NCBI RefSeq assembly: GCF_020740535.1
Contig: NZ_CP082362.1
Coordinates: forward strand, 186,001-250,000
Direction: 5' to 3'
DNA length: 64,000 bases
Source of the DNA: Streptomyces profundus
GTDB taxonomy: Bacteria; Actinomycetota; Actinomycetes; Streptomycetales; Streptomycetaceae
This document shows positions 44,609 through 52,748 of this stretch, one piece after another; within the stretch, counting starts at the first letter, position 1, and every line of letters begins with the position of its first letter. The notes beneath the pieces were generated by a model. It ran no database searches and was not told where the DNA came from. It saw nothing but the letters and a program-made list of their open reading frames with translations. The translations under genes were made by a program, and so were the position numbers.

Positions 44609-45728
44609 CGGTCTCTCCGTTCCGGTGACCGCGCGCGATGTGCAGGCGCTGGATGGTGCCGGTGCCCTCCATGAACTCGAAGGCGCGTACGTCCCTGGTC
44701 CACTTCTCCAGCAGCGGGTGGTCCAGCAGCCCGGCCGGGCCGAGCGCTGCGCCCGCCCAGTGCGCGGTCTCCACCGCCATCCGGGTCGCGGTCAACTTGG
44801 CGATGTTGGACGGCTGGCCCCGGTCGGGCGCCAGGTCGACCCTGGCGGCGGCCTCGTACGTCAGCTGCCGCGCGGCCTCGGCACGGGCCCGTACCCGGTC
44901 GAGCCCCGGCGCGTCCTCGCGGTGTTCGGCGACGTACTCGGCCATGGCGAGGCCGGTGCCGACGGCCGCGGCGGCGACCCTGACCCGCATCCGGTGGAAG
45001 GTGCGGGTCGCCGCCCAGATGCCGCGTCGGGTGACGGGGAGGTGCTGGCCCAGCAACATGTCGCCGGGCACCGGCACCCCGTCGAACCGCAGCTCGCTCA
45101 GACAGGCGCCGCGCAGGCCCACCATCTCCAGCGGCTCGGCCCACCACCCCGGCGCCGGCAGCTCGACGAGCGCGGCCCTGATGGACAGCGGCGAGGGCCC
45201 GGTGCGGGCGAAGACCACCCCCACCCCGCCCCTCGCGCCCTGGCCGATATAGCGCTTCGCGCCGTGCAGCAGCCAGCCGCCGGAGCCGTCCGGCTCCAGC
45301 CGGCTCTCCATGGCCGTCGCGTCGCTCCCCCGGCCCTCCTCCGACATGGCGAAGAACGTCCAGGTCCCGCCGTCCGCCAGCCGCGCGTGGAAGCGGGCCT
45401 TCTGCGCCTCGTCGCCCAGCAGTTCGACGAAGGCGCCGGCCAGGCCAGGCGAGGGACAGGACAGCAGAACTCCCGTGTCGCCCCTGGCGAGTTCCACCAT
45501 GCCGACCACGTTCTCCAGGCAGGATCCCGGTGTCGGCAGCGGCGGCCCCTGCCGGTCCTGGCCCGGCGGGGCCTCGGAGCGGCGGATCAGGGCGAAGGCG
45601 GGCGAGTCGAGGTGCTGTTCCATGGCGGCCGGCTCCGCGTCCACGGCCAGCGCCCGGGACCGCAGGTCCTCCGCCATGGCGACCGCCGTGGCCCGGATGG
45701 CCCGCAGCCGCTCGTCGAGGGTGATCAC
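44601..45728 (-). CDS. Acyl-CoA dehydrogenase-like enzyme (cluster copy A)
   Basis: 375 residues from GTG at 45728 (overlapping the KASIII stop by 4 bp). Middle domain FFAMSEEGRGSDATAMESRL and GAKRYIGQGARGGVGVVFA bind FAD and acyl chain; C-terminal helices follow. The position of the catalytic base is Glu354 in FMEGTGTIQRL, so this copy keeps the classical base. The N-terminal domain is short and atypical. Genomic context suggests it acts on acyl-ACP rather than acyl-CoA. Confidence 0.85.
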   Translation of the reverse strand: MITLDERLRAIRATAVAMAEDLRSRALAVDAEPAAMEQHLDSPAFALIRRSEAPPGQDRQGPPLPTPGSCLENVVGMVELARGDTGVLLSCPSPGLAGAFVELLGDEAQKARFHARLADGGTWTFFAMSEEGRGSDATAMESRLEPDGSGGWLLHGAKRYIGQGARGGVGVVFARTGPSPLSIRAALVELPAPGWWAEPLEMVGLRGACLSELRFDGVPVPGDMLLGQHLPVTRRGIWAATRTFHRMRVRVAAAAVGTGLAMAEYVAEHREDAPGLDRVRARAEAARQLTYEAAARVDLAPDRGQPSNIAKLTATRMAVETAHWAGAALGPAGLLDHPLLEKWTRDVRAFEFMEGTGTIQRLHIARGHRNGETDG

Positions 45729-46699
45729 CGGCCGCCACCCCCGCCGGCCTCGTGGTCGTCGGCGACCACCTCGACGATCGCGGCCTGGGTGTAGGCGCCC
45801 TGACCGATGGCCACCAGGGCGCACCGGTCGCCGGGCCGCAACCGCCCGGTGCGGTCGGCGTGTTCGAGCGCCATCAGCGCGTCGCCGCCGAAGTTGTGGC
45901 CCCGCTCCGGGATCAGGTCCAGACAGATCCGGTCGACGGGAATGCCCGAGTGGGCGCTGAAGGTGCGCCAGAACAACCGGTTCGACAGATGCGGCATCAC
46001 CCAGTCGAGACGCTCAGGGGTCAGTCCGGCGGCCGTGACGGCGCGGTGCACGGCGTCGACCACAAGATCGGCGCAGACCCGGCCGAAGAGGGCCGTCTCC
46101 TCGGGCGTCATCCGCATGTTGCGGTGGAACCGGGCGTCTCTGGCGCCGGCGCCGGCCAGATAGCGGTACCGGTAGCCGCCGGCCCGCACCACGACCCCGA
46201 CGGCGGCGTCGCCGCTGACGGTGGTGCCGGGGATGTAGCGGGCGCCGTCGTTGACGCTGCCCTGATCGCCGCCGAGCACCAGCACCCGGTCGCGGGCGGT
46301 GGCGTCGGGGCGCCGCAGGAAGCGGCGGGCGAGTTCGACGCAGCGGAGCACCGAGGCGCAGTTGACGTGCGAGACGCCGAAGAACCGGCTCCCCGTCGAC
46401 CCGAGCCGGTGCAGCAGGCGTTCGGGGAAGTCGTCGCCCAGATCCCCCTCGGCCATCAGCAGGGTGTGGCCGTACAGGACGAGGGAGGCGGAGTCGCCGT
46501 CGAGCGCCGTGGCGCCGGCCAGGGCGAGGAGGTCCTCCATCCGCTCGTCCCGCGCCAGGGTCGGCGAGTCCCGCAGCCCGTACACCTTGGCGAACATCCG
46601 GCGCTCCAGCGTGCCTCGGCCCGCGCGCGCCAGGATGGCGTCGACCGGCTCGGAGTGCCGGGGCAGGGCGACGGCGACCCGGGAGAGGCCGACGTTCAC
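45725..46699 (-). CDS. KASIII/FabH-family enzyme (cluster copy A)
   Basis: 324 residues from GTG at 46699. Triad intact: Cys114 (SHVNCASVLR), His237 (MPHLSNRLFW) and Asn269 (RGHNFGGDAL). FabH-like enzymes condense acyl thioesters or, in secondary metabolism, transfer acyl groups to O or N nucleophiles. 43% or more of the sequence is shared by eye with copy B, including long near-identical DNA stretches. It follows its ACP gene. Confidence 0.9.
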   Translation of the reverse strand: MNVGLSRVAVALPRHSEPVDAILARAGRGTLERRMFAKVYGLRDSPTLARDERMEDLLALAGATALDGDSASLVLYGHTLLMAEGDLGDDFPERLLHRLGSTGSRFFGVSHVNCASVLRCVELARRFLRRPDATARDRVLVLGGDQGSVNDGARYIPGTTVSGDAAVGVVVRAGGYRYRYLAGAGARDARFHRNMRMTPEETALFGRVCADLVVDAVHRAVTAAGLTPERLDWVMPHLSNRLFWRTFSAHSGIPVDRICLDLIPERGHNFGGDALMALEHADRTGRLRPGDRCALVAIGQGAYTQAAIVEVVADDHEAGGGGGR

Positions 46700-46806
46700 G
46701 AGACGCCCCGCCGGGCCGGGCGGGGCGACGCGTCGCGGGTGGCCGCGCGCGGCGGCGGCCCGGTGGGCACCGCGCGCGGTGCCCGGCTCGGCTGGGCGGT
46801 CATGGC

Positions 46807-47067
46807 TCAGACCGTGGTCTTCTGGAAGCCGGCCTCGACGTAGTCGGCGAGGGAGCCGACCGACTGGAACACCTCGGGCCCCAGCTCGTCGGGGTCGATC
46901 TCCAGGCCCATGGTGTCCTCCAGGCTCATCAGCAGTTCGATCACGCTGGTGGAGTCGAGCGCCAGATCCTCGAAGAGCCGCAGCTCGGGGGTGAGGGTGG
47001 GGAACTCCTTGTTGAGCACGGCGGACAGCGCGATGCGCAGATGCTCCACGATCTCGGTGCGCGTCAT
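46807..47067 (-). CDS. Acyl carrier protein A
   Basis: 86 residues. Phosphopantetheine attachment serine is Ser39 in LALDSTSVIELLMSLED. Acidic four-helix carrier of the type II class. Lies 13 bp after the adenylating enzyme gene, its likely loading enzyme. Confidence 0.93.
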   Translation of the reverse strand: MTRTEIVEHLRIALSAVLNKEFPTLTPELRLFEDLALDSTSVIELLMSLEDTMGLEIDPDELGPEVFQSVGSLADYVEAGFQKTTV

Positions 47068-47080
47068 CAGGGTCTTCCTC

Positions 47081-48640
47081 TCATGGGTGGGTGGTGGTGG
47101 CGGGCTGCCGGCGTCCGCCGCGCAGCCTGGCGGCCTCGGCCGCGAGGGCCGGACGGTCGGTCTTGCGGTTGGCGTTGAGGGGGAACTCCGCCAGGTGCCG
47201 GTAGCCGAGCGGGATCAACGCCCGGGGGAAGAACGCCCCCAGCTCCTCCATCAGCTCGGGCGCCGGACGCGGCTGGCCCAGGTAGAACGCGAACAGCTCG
47301 CCTTCGACGACGACGGCGACGGCGTCGGTGATCCCGCGGAGGCGGCGCAACCCGCTCTCCACCTCGGCGAGTTCGACCCGGACGCCGTTGATCTTCACCT
47401 GGTGGTCGCGCCGCCCCAGATAGGCGAGTTCGCCGTCGGGCAGGCGGCGCACCAGGTCGCCGGTGCGGTACCAGCGGACGCCGTCGACGGTCAGGAAGCG
47501 CCCCTCGTCGTCGGCGGGGTCGAGATAGCCGGGGAACATCTGGTCGCCGGTGACGCAGAGTTCGCCCGTGCTGTCGGCGGGGCGGCCCTCGGGGTCGGCG
47601 AGCAGGACGCGCAGCCCGGGGTGCGGGGCGCCGATGGGCACCATGTCGTTGACGCAGCGCTCGGGCGAGGTGGCGTCGTCCCAGCGGTGGACCGTGCAGG
47701 AGATGGTCAGCTCGGTGGGGCCGTAGAGGTTCTCCAGACGGGACGAGGGCGCGGCGGCCCGCCAGTCGGCGGCGTCCCCGCGCAGCAGCGGCTCGCCGCA
47801 GAAGAGGCTCAGCCGCAGCCCGGCGAGGGCGCCGGGGGCGAGCGCCCGGACCCGGCGCAGCAGGGAGATCACGCTGGGCGAGGAGAACCAGACGGTGACG
47901 CCGTTGCGGGCCACGAAGTCGGGGACGGTGACAAACGCCCTGGCCGGCATCGACACCAGGGTGCCGCCGGCGCCCCAGGCGGTGAAGAGGTCGAACATCG
48001 CCAGGTCGAAGGTGAGGTCGAAGGTCTGGGAGAAGACGTCGTCCTGGGTGAACGCGTAGCGCTCGTGGACGTACCGGAGATAGGCGTCCACATTGCGGTG
48101 GCGCACCGGGACGCCCTTGGGGCGTCCGGTGGAGCCGGAGGTGAAGAGGATGTAGGCGGTCTCGTCGGGACCGGGCGTGCGGGGGCGTTCCAGGGGCGGC
48201 CCCTGCGCCTCGTCCACGATCCGGACGCCGGCCAGGGCCCCCTTAAGGGCGGGGAGTTGACGGCGGCCCGCGGCGTCGACGAGCAGCGCGTCAAGACCGG
48301 CCGCCTCGATCATGGTCCTGGTCCTGGCCGCGGGGAAGGCGGTGTTGAGCGGCACCACGGCCGCCCCCGTGTAGCCGGCGGCCAGCACCCCGGCATAGCC
48401 GTCCACGTCCCGCTCGGCCAGCACGCCGACGCGGCGCGGTCCGGTCGCGGCGCCGGCGAGCAGCGTCCCGGCCAGGGCGAGGGCCCGTCGGTGCAGCTCG
48501 CGGTAGGTGACGGCGGTGGCGCCGACGCGGAGCGCGACGGCGTCGGGGGCGTGGTCGAGCCCGGCGAGAAACCAGTGGTGCAGGGGCCTGGGCCCGGTCG
48601 GGATGGCCGGCCCCGGCGGGGCGTCGTGCGCGGTCGTCAT
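47081..48640 (-). CDS. Amino acid (possibly L-proline) adenylation enzyme
   Basis: 519 residues. ANL superfamily: P-loop YILFTSGSTGRPKG, GPTELTISCTVHRW, YRTGDLVRR and C-terminal LNANRKTDR with the catalytic Lys. The block SQTFDLTFDLAMFDLF and VTVWFSSPS recall stand-alone prolyl-carrier ligases of pyrrole pathways (RedM, PltF type), which are partnered by acyl-CoA dehydrogenase-like oxidases, as here. Substrate assignment is from memory of motifs and is uncertain. Probably loads ACP A. Start overlaps the AcpS gene stop. Confidence 0.85.
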   Translation of the reverse strand: MTTAHDAPPGPAIPTGPRPLHHWFLAGLDHAPDAVALRVGATAVTYRELHRRALALAGTLLAGAATGPRRVGVLAERDVDGYAGVLAAGYTGAAVVPLNTAFPAARTRTMIEAAGLDALLVDAAGRRQLPALKGALAGVRIVDEAQGPPLERPRTPGPDETAYILFTSGSTGRPKGVPVRHRNVDAYLRYVHERYAFTQDDVFSQTFDLTFDLAMFDLFTAWGAGGTLVSMPARAFVTVPDFVARNGVTVWFSSPSVISLLRRVRALAPGALAGLRLSLFCGEPLLRGDAADWRAAAPSSRLENLYGPTELTISCTVHRWDDATSPERCVNDMVPIGAPHPGLRVLLADPEGRPADSTGELCVTGDQMFPGYLDPADDEGRFLTVDGVRWYRTGDLVRRLPDGELAYLGRRDHQVKINGVRVELAEVESGLRRLRGITDAVAVVVEGELFAFYLGQPRPAPELMEELGAFFPRALIPLGYRHLAEFPLNANRKTDRPALAAEAARLRGGRRQPATTTHP

Positions 48641-49044
48641 CGTGGTCCTCGGTTCTGGGACGGGTCGGTCGGGCGCACCTGGGCCGCGGCCATCGCCACG
48701 ACGAGGTCGGCCTGGTGGGTGAGCGTGACCACCAGGTCGCCGAGGCCCAGCTCCTGGGCGCGGTGCTCGGCGCCGCCGGCGAGCCGCGCGCCGGGGGCGC
48801 CCCAGCGGTCGGTGGTGACCTCGATATCGCGCCATCGAAGGCCCTGGCCGAAGCCGCGGCCCAGCAGTTTGCAGACCGCCTCCTTGACGCAGAACCGGCC
48901 GGCGAGGCGCTCCACATGGCGCCGGGAGCCGATCTCCCCCGCCTGCGCCAGCTCGGCCTCGGTGAAGACCAGCGTCCGGTAGCGGGGGTGCTCGGCGATC
49001 CGGGTGAAGCGCGGCACCGACAGCAGATCCACGCCGATCCTCAT
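48637..49044 (-). CDS. AcpS-type phosphopantetheinyl transferase
   Basis: 135 residues. MRIGVDLLSVPRF carries the Asp of the Mg site and RLAGRFCVKEAVCKLLG the Glu/Lys motif of AcpS enzymes. It activates the two cluster ACPs from CoA. A dedicated transferase in the operon argues that the ACPs are not served by the housekeeping one. Four-base overlaps with both neighbours. Confidence 0.92.
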   Translation of the reverse strand: MRIGVDLLSVPRFTRIAEHPRYRTLVFTEAELAQAGEIGSRRHVERLAGRFCVKEAVCKLLGRGFGQGLRWRDIEVTTDRWGAPGARLAGGAEHRAQELGLGDLVVTLTHQADLVVAMAAAQVRPTDPSQNRGPR

Positions 49045-49811
49045 GGCGCGCCCCCGGGGACCGGGCTCGGCGCGGCGATCCTGACCGCGCCAGGACGGGT
49101 GGCCGCCAGCGCCAGCCAGCCCTCCCGGTGCGGCCCCACCGTGTGCAGCAGCAGCCGTTCGCCGGGGGCGACGCGGCCCTCTGCCAGGGCGGCGGCGAGG
49201 TCGAGCCAGGCGTCGCAGGGCCAGGTGCCGACGATCCGGGTGCCGGCGCCCTCGGGTGGCGGGCCCTCCGCTGAGGCGAGCAGCCGCAGGGGGGCGGGGC
49301 CGCGCCGGAGGCGCAGCGCCACGGCGCGCGGGGGGCGTACGGCCGCCGGTTCGGCGAGCGCCGGGTCGTCGACGACCAGGACGGTGGCCCGGGAGGTGAC
49401 GGCCCAGTCGAGCAGCCCGTGGAACAGGGCGCCGCCGAGCTCGTCGAGGTGGGTGAGGCCCAGGTCGTCGCCGCGCCAGCCCAAGGCGTGCACCAGCCGG
49501 CCCAGTTCGGCGACCTCGGGGTCCCGCAGCGGACCCGAACGCACCAGGAACAGCGGCTCGTCGTCGGCGGGCCCTTCCCAGGCGGCGAGCGCGGCCAGCG
49601 CCTGGGCGGACACGTCGGGGTCGGGTGCGCCGGGCAGGTCGGGGGGCGGCAGCCGCAGCTCCGTCAGGGGCACGCCCCTGGCGTGGGCCGCCAGCCGGGC
49701 CAGGTCGCCGGCAGCCGTGCCGGTGGCGGCGACGCGGTCGGCGGGGAGCCAGGCGTCGGCCCGGGTGAGGGCGGTGACGGCGGCGATGGCGTGGACGCCG
49801 AGGTCAGCCAT
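49041..49811 (-). CDS. Compact KASIII-like protein without catalytic triad (copy B)
   Basis: 256 residues from ATG at 49811. Same pattern as copy A: LGWRGDDLGLTHLDELGGALFHGLLDWAVTSRATVLVVDDPAL in the half that should hold the nucleophile, and GRVAPGERLLLHTVGPHREGWLALAA at the end. No active-site Cys, His or Asn. Overlaps its dehydrogenase gene by 8 bp, exactly as in cassette A. Confidence 0.6.
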   Translation of the reverse strand: MADLGVHAIAAVTALTRADAWLPADRVAATGTAAGDLARLAAHARGVPLTELRLPPPDLPGAPDPDVSAQALAALAAWEGPADDEPLFLVRSGPLRDPEVAELGRLVHALGWRGDDLGLTHLDELGGALFHGLLDWAVTSRATVLVVDDPALAEPAAVRPPRAVALRLRRGPAPLRLLASAEGPPPEGAGTRIVGTWPCDAWLDLAAALAEGRVAPGERLLLHTVGPHREGWLALAATRPGAVRIAAPSPVPGGAP

Positions 49812-50937
49812 CGGCGTCGCCGCTCTGGTAGCCCCTGGCGATGTGGAGGCGCTGGATGTTGCTGGTGCCGTCCATGAACTCCAGGGCCCGCACGTCCCTG
49901 GTCCACTTCTCCAGCAGCGGGTGTTCCAGCAGCCCGGCCGGGCCGAGGGCTGCGCCCGCCCAGTGCGCGGTCTCCACCGCCATCCGGGTGGCGCCCAGCT
50001 TGGCGGCGCTGGACAGGTAGCCGCGCTCCGGCGCGTGGTCGAGGCGGGCGGCGGCCTCGTGGACGAGGTGACGCGCGGCCTCGGTGCGGGCCAGCACCCG
50101 GTCGAGCCCCGGCGCGGTCTTGCGGTGTTCGGCGACGTACTCGGCCATGGCGAGCCCGGTGCCGACGGCCGCGGCGGCCAGTTGCATCCGCATGTTGTTG
50201 AAGGTGGTGAGCGCCCCCCAGATGCCGCGTCGGGTGACGGGGAGGTGCTGGCCCAGCAGCATGTCGCCGGGCACCGGCACCCCGTCGAACCGCAGCTCGC
50301 TGAGATAGGCGCCGCGCAGGCCCACCATCTCCAGCGGCTCGGCCCACCACCCCGGCGCCGGCAGTTCGACGAGCGCGGCCCTGATGGAGAGCGGCGAGCG
50401 GCCCGTGCGGGCGAAGACCACCCCGATCCCGCCCCTGGCGCCGTGGCCGATGTAGCGCTTCGCGCCGTGCAGCAGCCAGCCGCCGGAGCCGTCCGGCTCC
50501 AGCCGGCTCTCCATGGCCGTCGCGTCGTTGCCCCTGCCCTCCTCCGACATGGCGAAGAACGTCCAGGTCCTGCCGTCCGCCAGCCGCGCGTAGAAGCGGG
50601 CCTTCTGCGCCTCGTCGCCCAGGAGTTCGACGAAGACGCCGGCGAGCGCGGGTGAGGGGCAGGACAGCAGGGTGGCGACATCGCCCCGGAACAGCTCGAC
50701 CAGGCCGACGATGCTCTCCAGGCAGCTGCCTCGGTCGGGCCGGCTCGCGGCGGCGGCGCCGGTGCGGTAGGCGCGCGGGATGCTGGACTCGCGGATCATC
50801 GCGAAGGCGGGCGAGTCGAGGTGCTGTTCCATGGCGGCCGGATCGGCGTCCACGGCCAGCGCCCGGGACCGCAGGTCCTCGGCGGCCTCCCGGTGGCTGT
50901 CGCGTATCGCGCGCAGCCGCTCGTCGAACTCGATCAC
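49804..50937 (-). CDS. Acyl-CoA dehydrogenase-like enzyme (cluster copy B)
   Basis: 377 residues from ATG at 50937. Very similar to copy A at protein and DNA level (FFAMSEEGRGNDATAMESRL, LLGQHLPVTRRGIWGA). The catalytic-base position is Asp356 (FMDGTSNIQRL) instead of Glu. Together with the lone C-terminal-domain protein encoded just upstream it could form a heteromeric flavoenzyme. Confidence 0.85.
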   Translation of the reverse strand: MIEFDERLRAIRDSHREAAEDLRSRALAVDADPAAMEQHLDSPAFAMIRESSIPRAYRTGAAAASRPDRGSCLESIVGLVELFRGDVATLLSCPSPALAGVFVELLGDEAQKARFYARLADGRTWTFFAMSEEGRGNDATAMESRLEPDGSGGWLLHGAKRYIGHGARGGIGVVFARTGRSPLSIRAALVELPAPGWWAEPLEMVGLRGAYLSELRFDGVPVPGDMLLGQHLPVTRRGIWGALTTFNNMRMQLAAAAVGTGLAMAEYVAEHRKTAPGLDRVLARTEAARHLVHEAAARLDHAPERGYLSSAAKLGATRMAVETAHWAGAALGPAGLLEHPLLEKWTRDVRALEFMDGTSNIQRLHIARGYQSGDADG

Positions 50938-51539
50938 GCCGGGCCTCCGTCTCTGACCACCCAGGTGTTGCCGACCAGCACCGAGACATGGAGCGCGCGG
51001 GCCGGGTGGTCGGCGATGTACCCGGCGGCGCCGAAGAGCTTCAGCACCTCCCAGCCCAGGTCGTCGAGCCGCCCGTGGGCGTCGGCGACGGCGACGGGGT
51101 CGTCGGGGGCGAGGATCTGCTCCCGCAGCAGCTCCAGTTCGGCGACCGTGTCGGCGACGGCGCCGACGACCAACTGCTTGCGGATCAGCGGCTCGTCGCC
51201 GGCGAGCCGCCCGGACAGATGCTCCACGGCCTGGTCGAGCAGGCGGCGCGTCAGGCCGATGCGGACGGCGGCCAGCCTGCGGCCGACGGCGAGCAGCGCG
51301 TCGGCCGCGCCGGTCGCGCCGTCGGGGGACCCCGGGGTCTCAAGGAACACCACGCCCTCGTGGTCGGCGACGCGGTGCCGGCGCACCGGGGCGCCGTCCG
51401 GCACGCTCCTGGCCGGCACGGCCGCGAAGCGGCCGGGGGCGGTGGCGGCGACCTCGGTGTCGGCGACGGCCGCGGCGAGGCCGGCGGCCAGCCCCTCGTC
51501 CCGGGCCAGGCGCTCGCATTCCCGCAGGGCGGTTGTCAT
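50934..51539 (-). CDS. Stand-alone acyl-CoA dehydrogenase C-terminal-domain protein (copy B)
   Basis: 201 residues. A short strand region (VPDGAPVRRHRVADHEGVVFLE) is followed by the helical C-terminal domain of acyl-CoA dehydrogenases (LAAVRIGLTRRLLDQAVEHLS, PLIRKQLVVGAVADTVAELELLREQI, LFGAAGYI). It has no N-terminal domain and no catalytic acid. Probably a subunit for the full-length dehydrogenase B. Coupled by 4-bp overlaps at both ends. Confidence 0.75.
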   Translation of the reverse strand: MTTALRECERLARDEGLAAGLAAAVADTEVAATAPGRFAAVPARSVPDGAPVRRHRVADHEGVVFLETPGSPDGATGAADALLAVGRRLAAVRIGLTRRLLDQAVEHLSGRLAGDEPLIRKQLVVGAVADTVAELELLREQILAPDDPVAVADAHGRLDDLGWEVLKLFGAAGYIADHPARALHVSVLVGNTWVVRDGGPA

Positions 51540-52483
51540 CTCTCCTCCTGAACTTCGAGCAAGACGGCCTGGAAGTAGGCGCCGAGCGCCAGGGAGACCA
51601 GGACGCAGCGGTCCCCGGGGCGCAACCGGCGGGTCCGGTCGGCGTGTTCGAGCGCCATCAGCGCGTCCCCGCCGAAGTTGTGGCCCCGCTCCGGGATCAG
51701 GTCCAGACAGATCCGGTCGACGGGGATGCCGGTGTGGGTGCTGAAGGTGCGCCAGAACATCCGGTTGGACAGGTGCGGCATCACCCAGTCCACCCGTGTG
51801 GGGTCGAGCCCGGCGGACCTGGCGGCCCTGGCGACGACGTCCACCGCGCCGCGCTGGCACGCCTCGGTGAAGGATCTGCTGTCGTCGGCGGACAGCCGCA
51901 GCGCGCGGTGGAACCTGGCGTCCCTGAGGGTGGCCCCGCCCAGGTAGCGGTAGCGGGCCGCGCCGGAGTGCGCGACGACGCCGACCGCCCCGTCGCCGCC
52001 GACGGCCATGCCGGGGATGACCCGGGACGGCTCGTGGACGCTGGCGTGGTCGCCGCCGAGCACCAGCACCCGGTCCTCCGGGTCGGCCCCGGGGCGGCGC
52101 AGATAGCGGCGGGCCAGCTCCAGGGCGCGCAGCACGGAGACGCAGTTGACGTGCGACAGGCCGTAGAGGTCGGCGTCCGGCAGGCCGAGGCCGGCGCGCA
52201 GCCGGCCCGCGAAGCCGCCGCCGAGCTGGAACTCCTGGGTGAGCATGGTGTGTCCGTAGAGCACCAGCCCCGCTCCGCCGCCGCCGAGCGCCGCCCGGCC
52301 CGCCTCGACGAGCAGTTGTTCCATCCGTTCGCCGGGAGCCAGGGTGACGGTGTCCCGCAGCCCGTAGACGCGGGTGAACACCTTCCGCTCCATCGGGCTG
52401 TGGCCGGTGCGCGCCAACACCTCGGCCACCGGCTCGGTGACGCTCGGGAGGCGCACCGCGACCCGGGACAGTCCGACGGCCAT
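51536..52483 (-). CDS. KASIII/FabH-family enzyme (cluster copy B)
   Basis: 315 residues from ATG at 52483. Triad Cys114, His237 and Asn269 at the same positions as copy A. Paralogue of copy A with stretches of near-identical DNA (for example around 51641-51740 versus 45860-45960). Its ACP B gene ends 1 bp upstream. Confidence 0.9.
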   Translation of the reverse strand: MAVGLSRVAVRLPSVTEPVAEVLARTGHSPMERKVFTRVYGLRDTVTLAPGERMEQLLVEAGRAALGGGGAGLVLYGHTMLTQEFQLGGGFAGRLRAGLGLPDADLYGLSHVNCVSVLRALELARRYLRRPGADPEDRVLVLGGDHASVHEPSRVIPGMAVGGDGAVGVVAHSGAARYRYLGGATLRDARFHRALRLSADDSRSFTEACQRGAVDVVARAARSAGLDPTRVDWVMPHLSNRMFWRTFSTHTGIPVDRICLDLIPERGHNFGGDALMALEHADRTRRLRPGDRCVLVSLALGAYFQAVLLEVQEER

Positions 52484-52484
52484 C

Positions 52485-52748
52485 TCAGACCGCGGTGCTC
52501 TTGCGGAAGCCGGCCTCGACGTAGTCGGTGAGCGAGCCGACGGTCCGGAAGACGTCGGGGCCCAGCTCGTCCGGGTCGATCTCCAGGCCCACGGTGTCCT
52601 CCAGACTCATCAGCAGCTCGATCACGCTGGTGGAGTCGAGGCCGAGGTCGTCGAAGAGGCTCAGCCCGGGGTCGAGCGCGTCGAGCTGCCGGTTCAGTAC
52701 CGCGGAGAGCGCGGCGCGCAGCTGGTCGACGATCTCCGAACGCTCCAT
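52485..52748 (-). CDS. Acyl carrier protein B
   Basis: 87 residues. Carrier serine Ser39 in LGLDSTSVIELLMSLED. Close paralogue of ACP A. It lies between the decarboxylase and KASIII B genes and shares a base with the decarboxylase stop codon (TGATG). By analogy with butirosin BtrI it may carry the amino acid loaded by the ATP-grasp enzyme. Confidence 0.93.
   Translation of the reverse strand: MERSEIVDQLRAALSAVLNRQLDALDPGLSLFDDLGLDSTSVIELLMSLEDTVGLEIDPDELGPDVFRTVGSLTDYVEAGFRKSTAV

Noticed and set aside
49041..50681. Fusion of the pseudo-KAS B to a longer N-terminal part
   Set aside because: The extra upstream codons are the dehydrogenase gene in another frame; ATG 49811 gives a protein aligned end to end with copy A.
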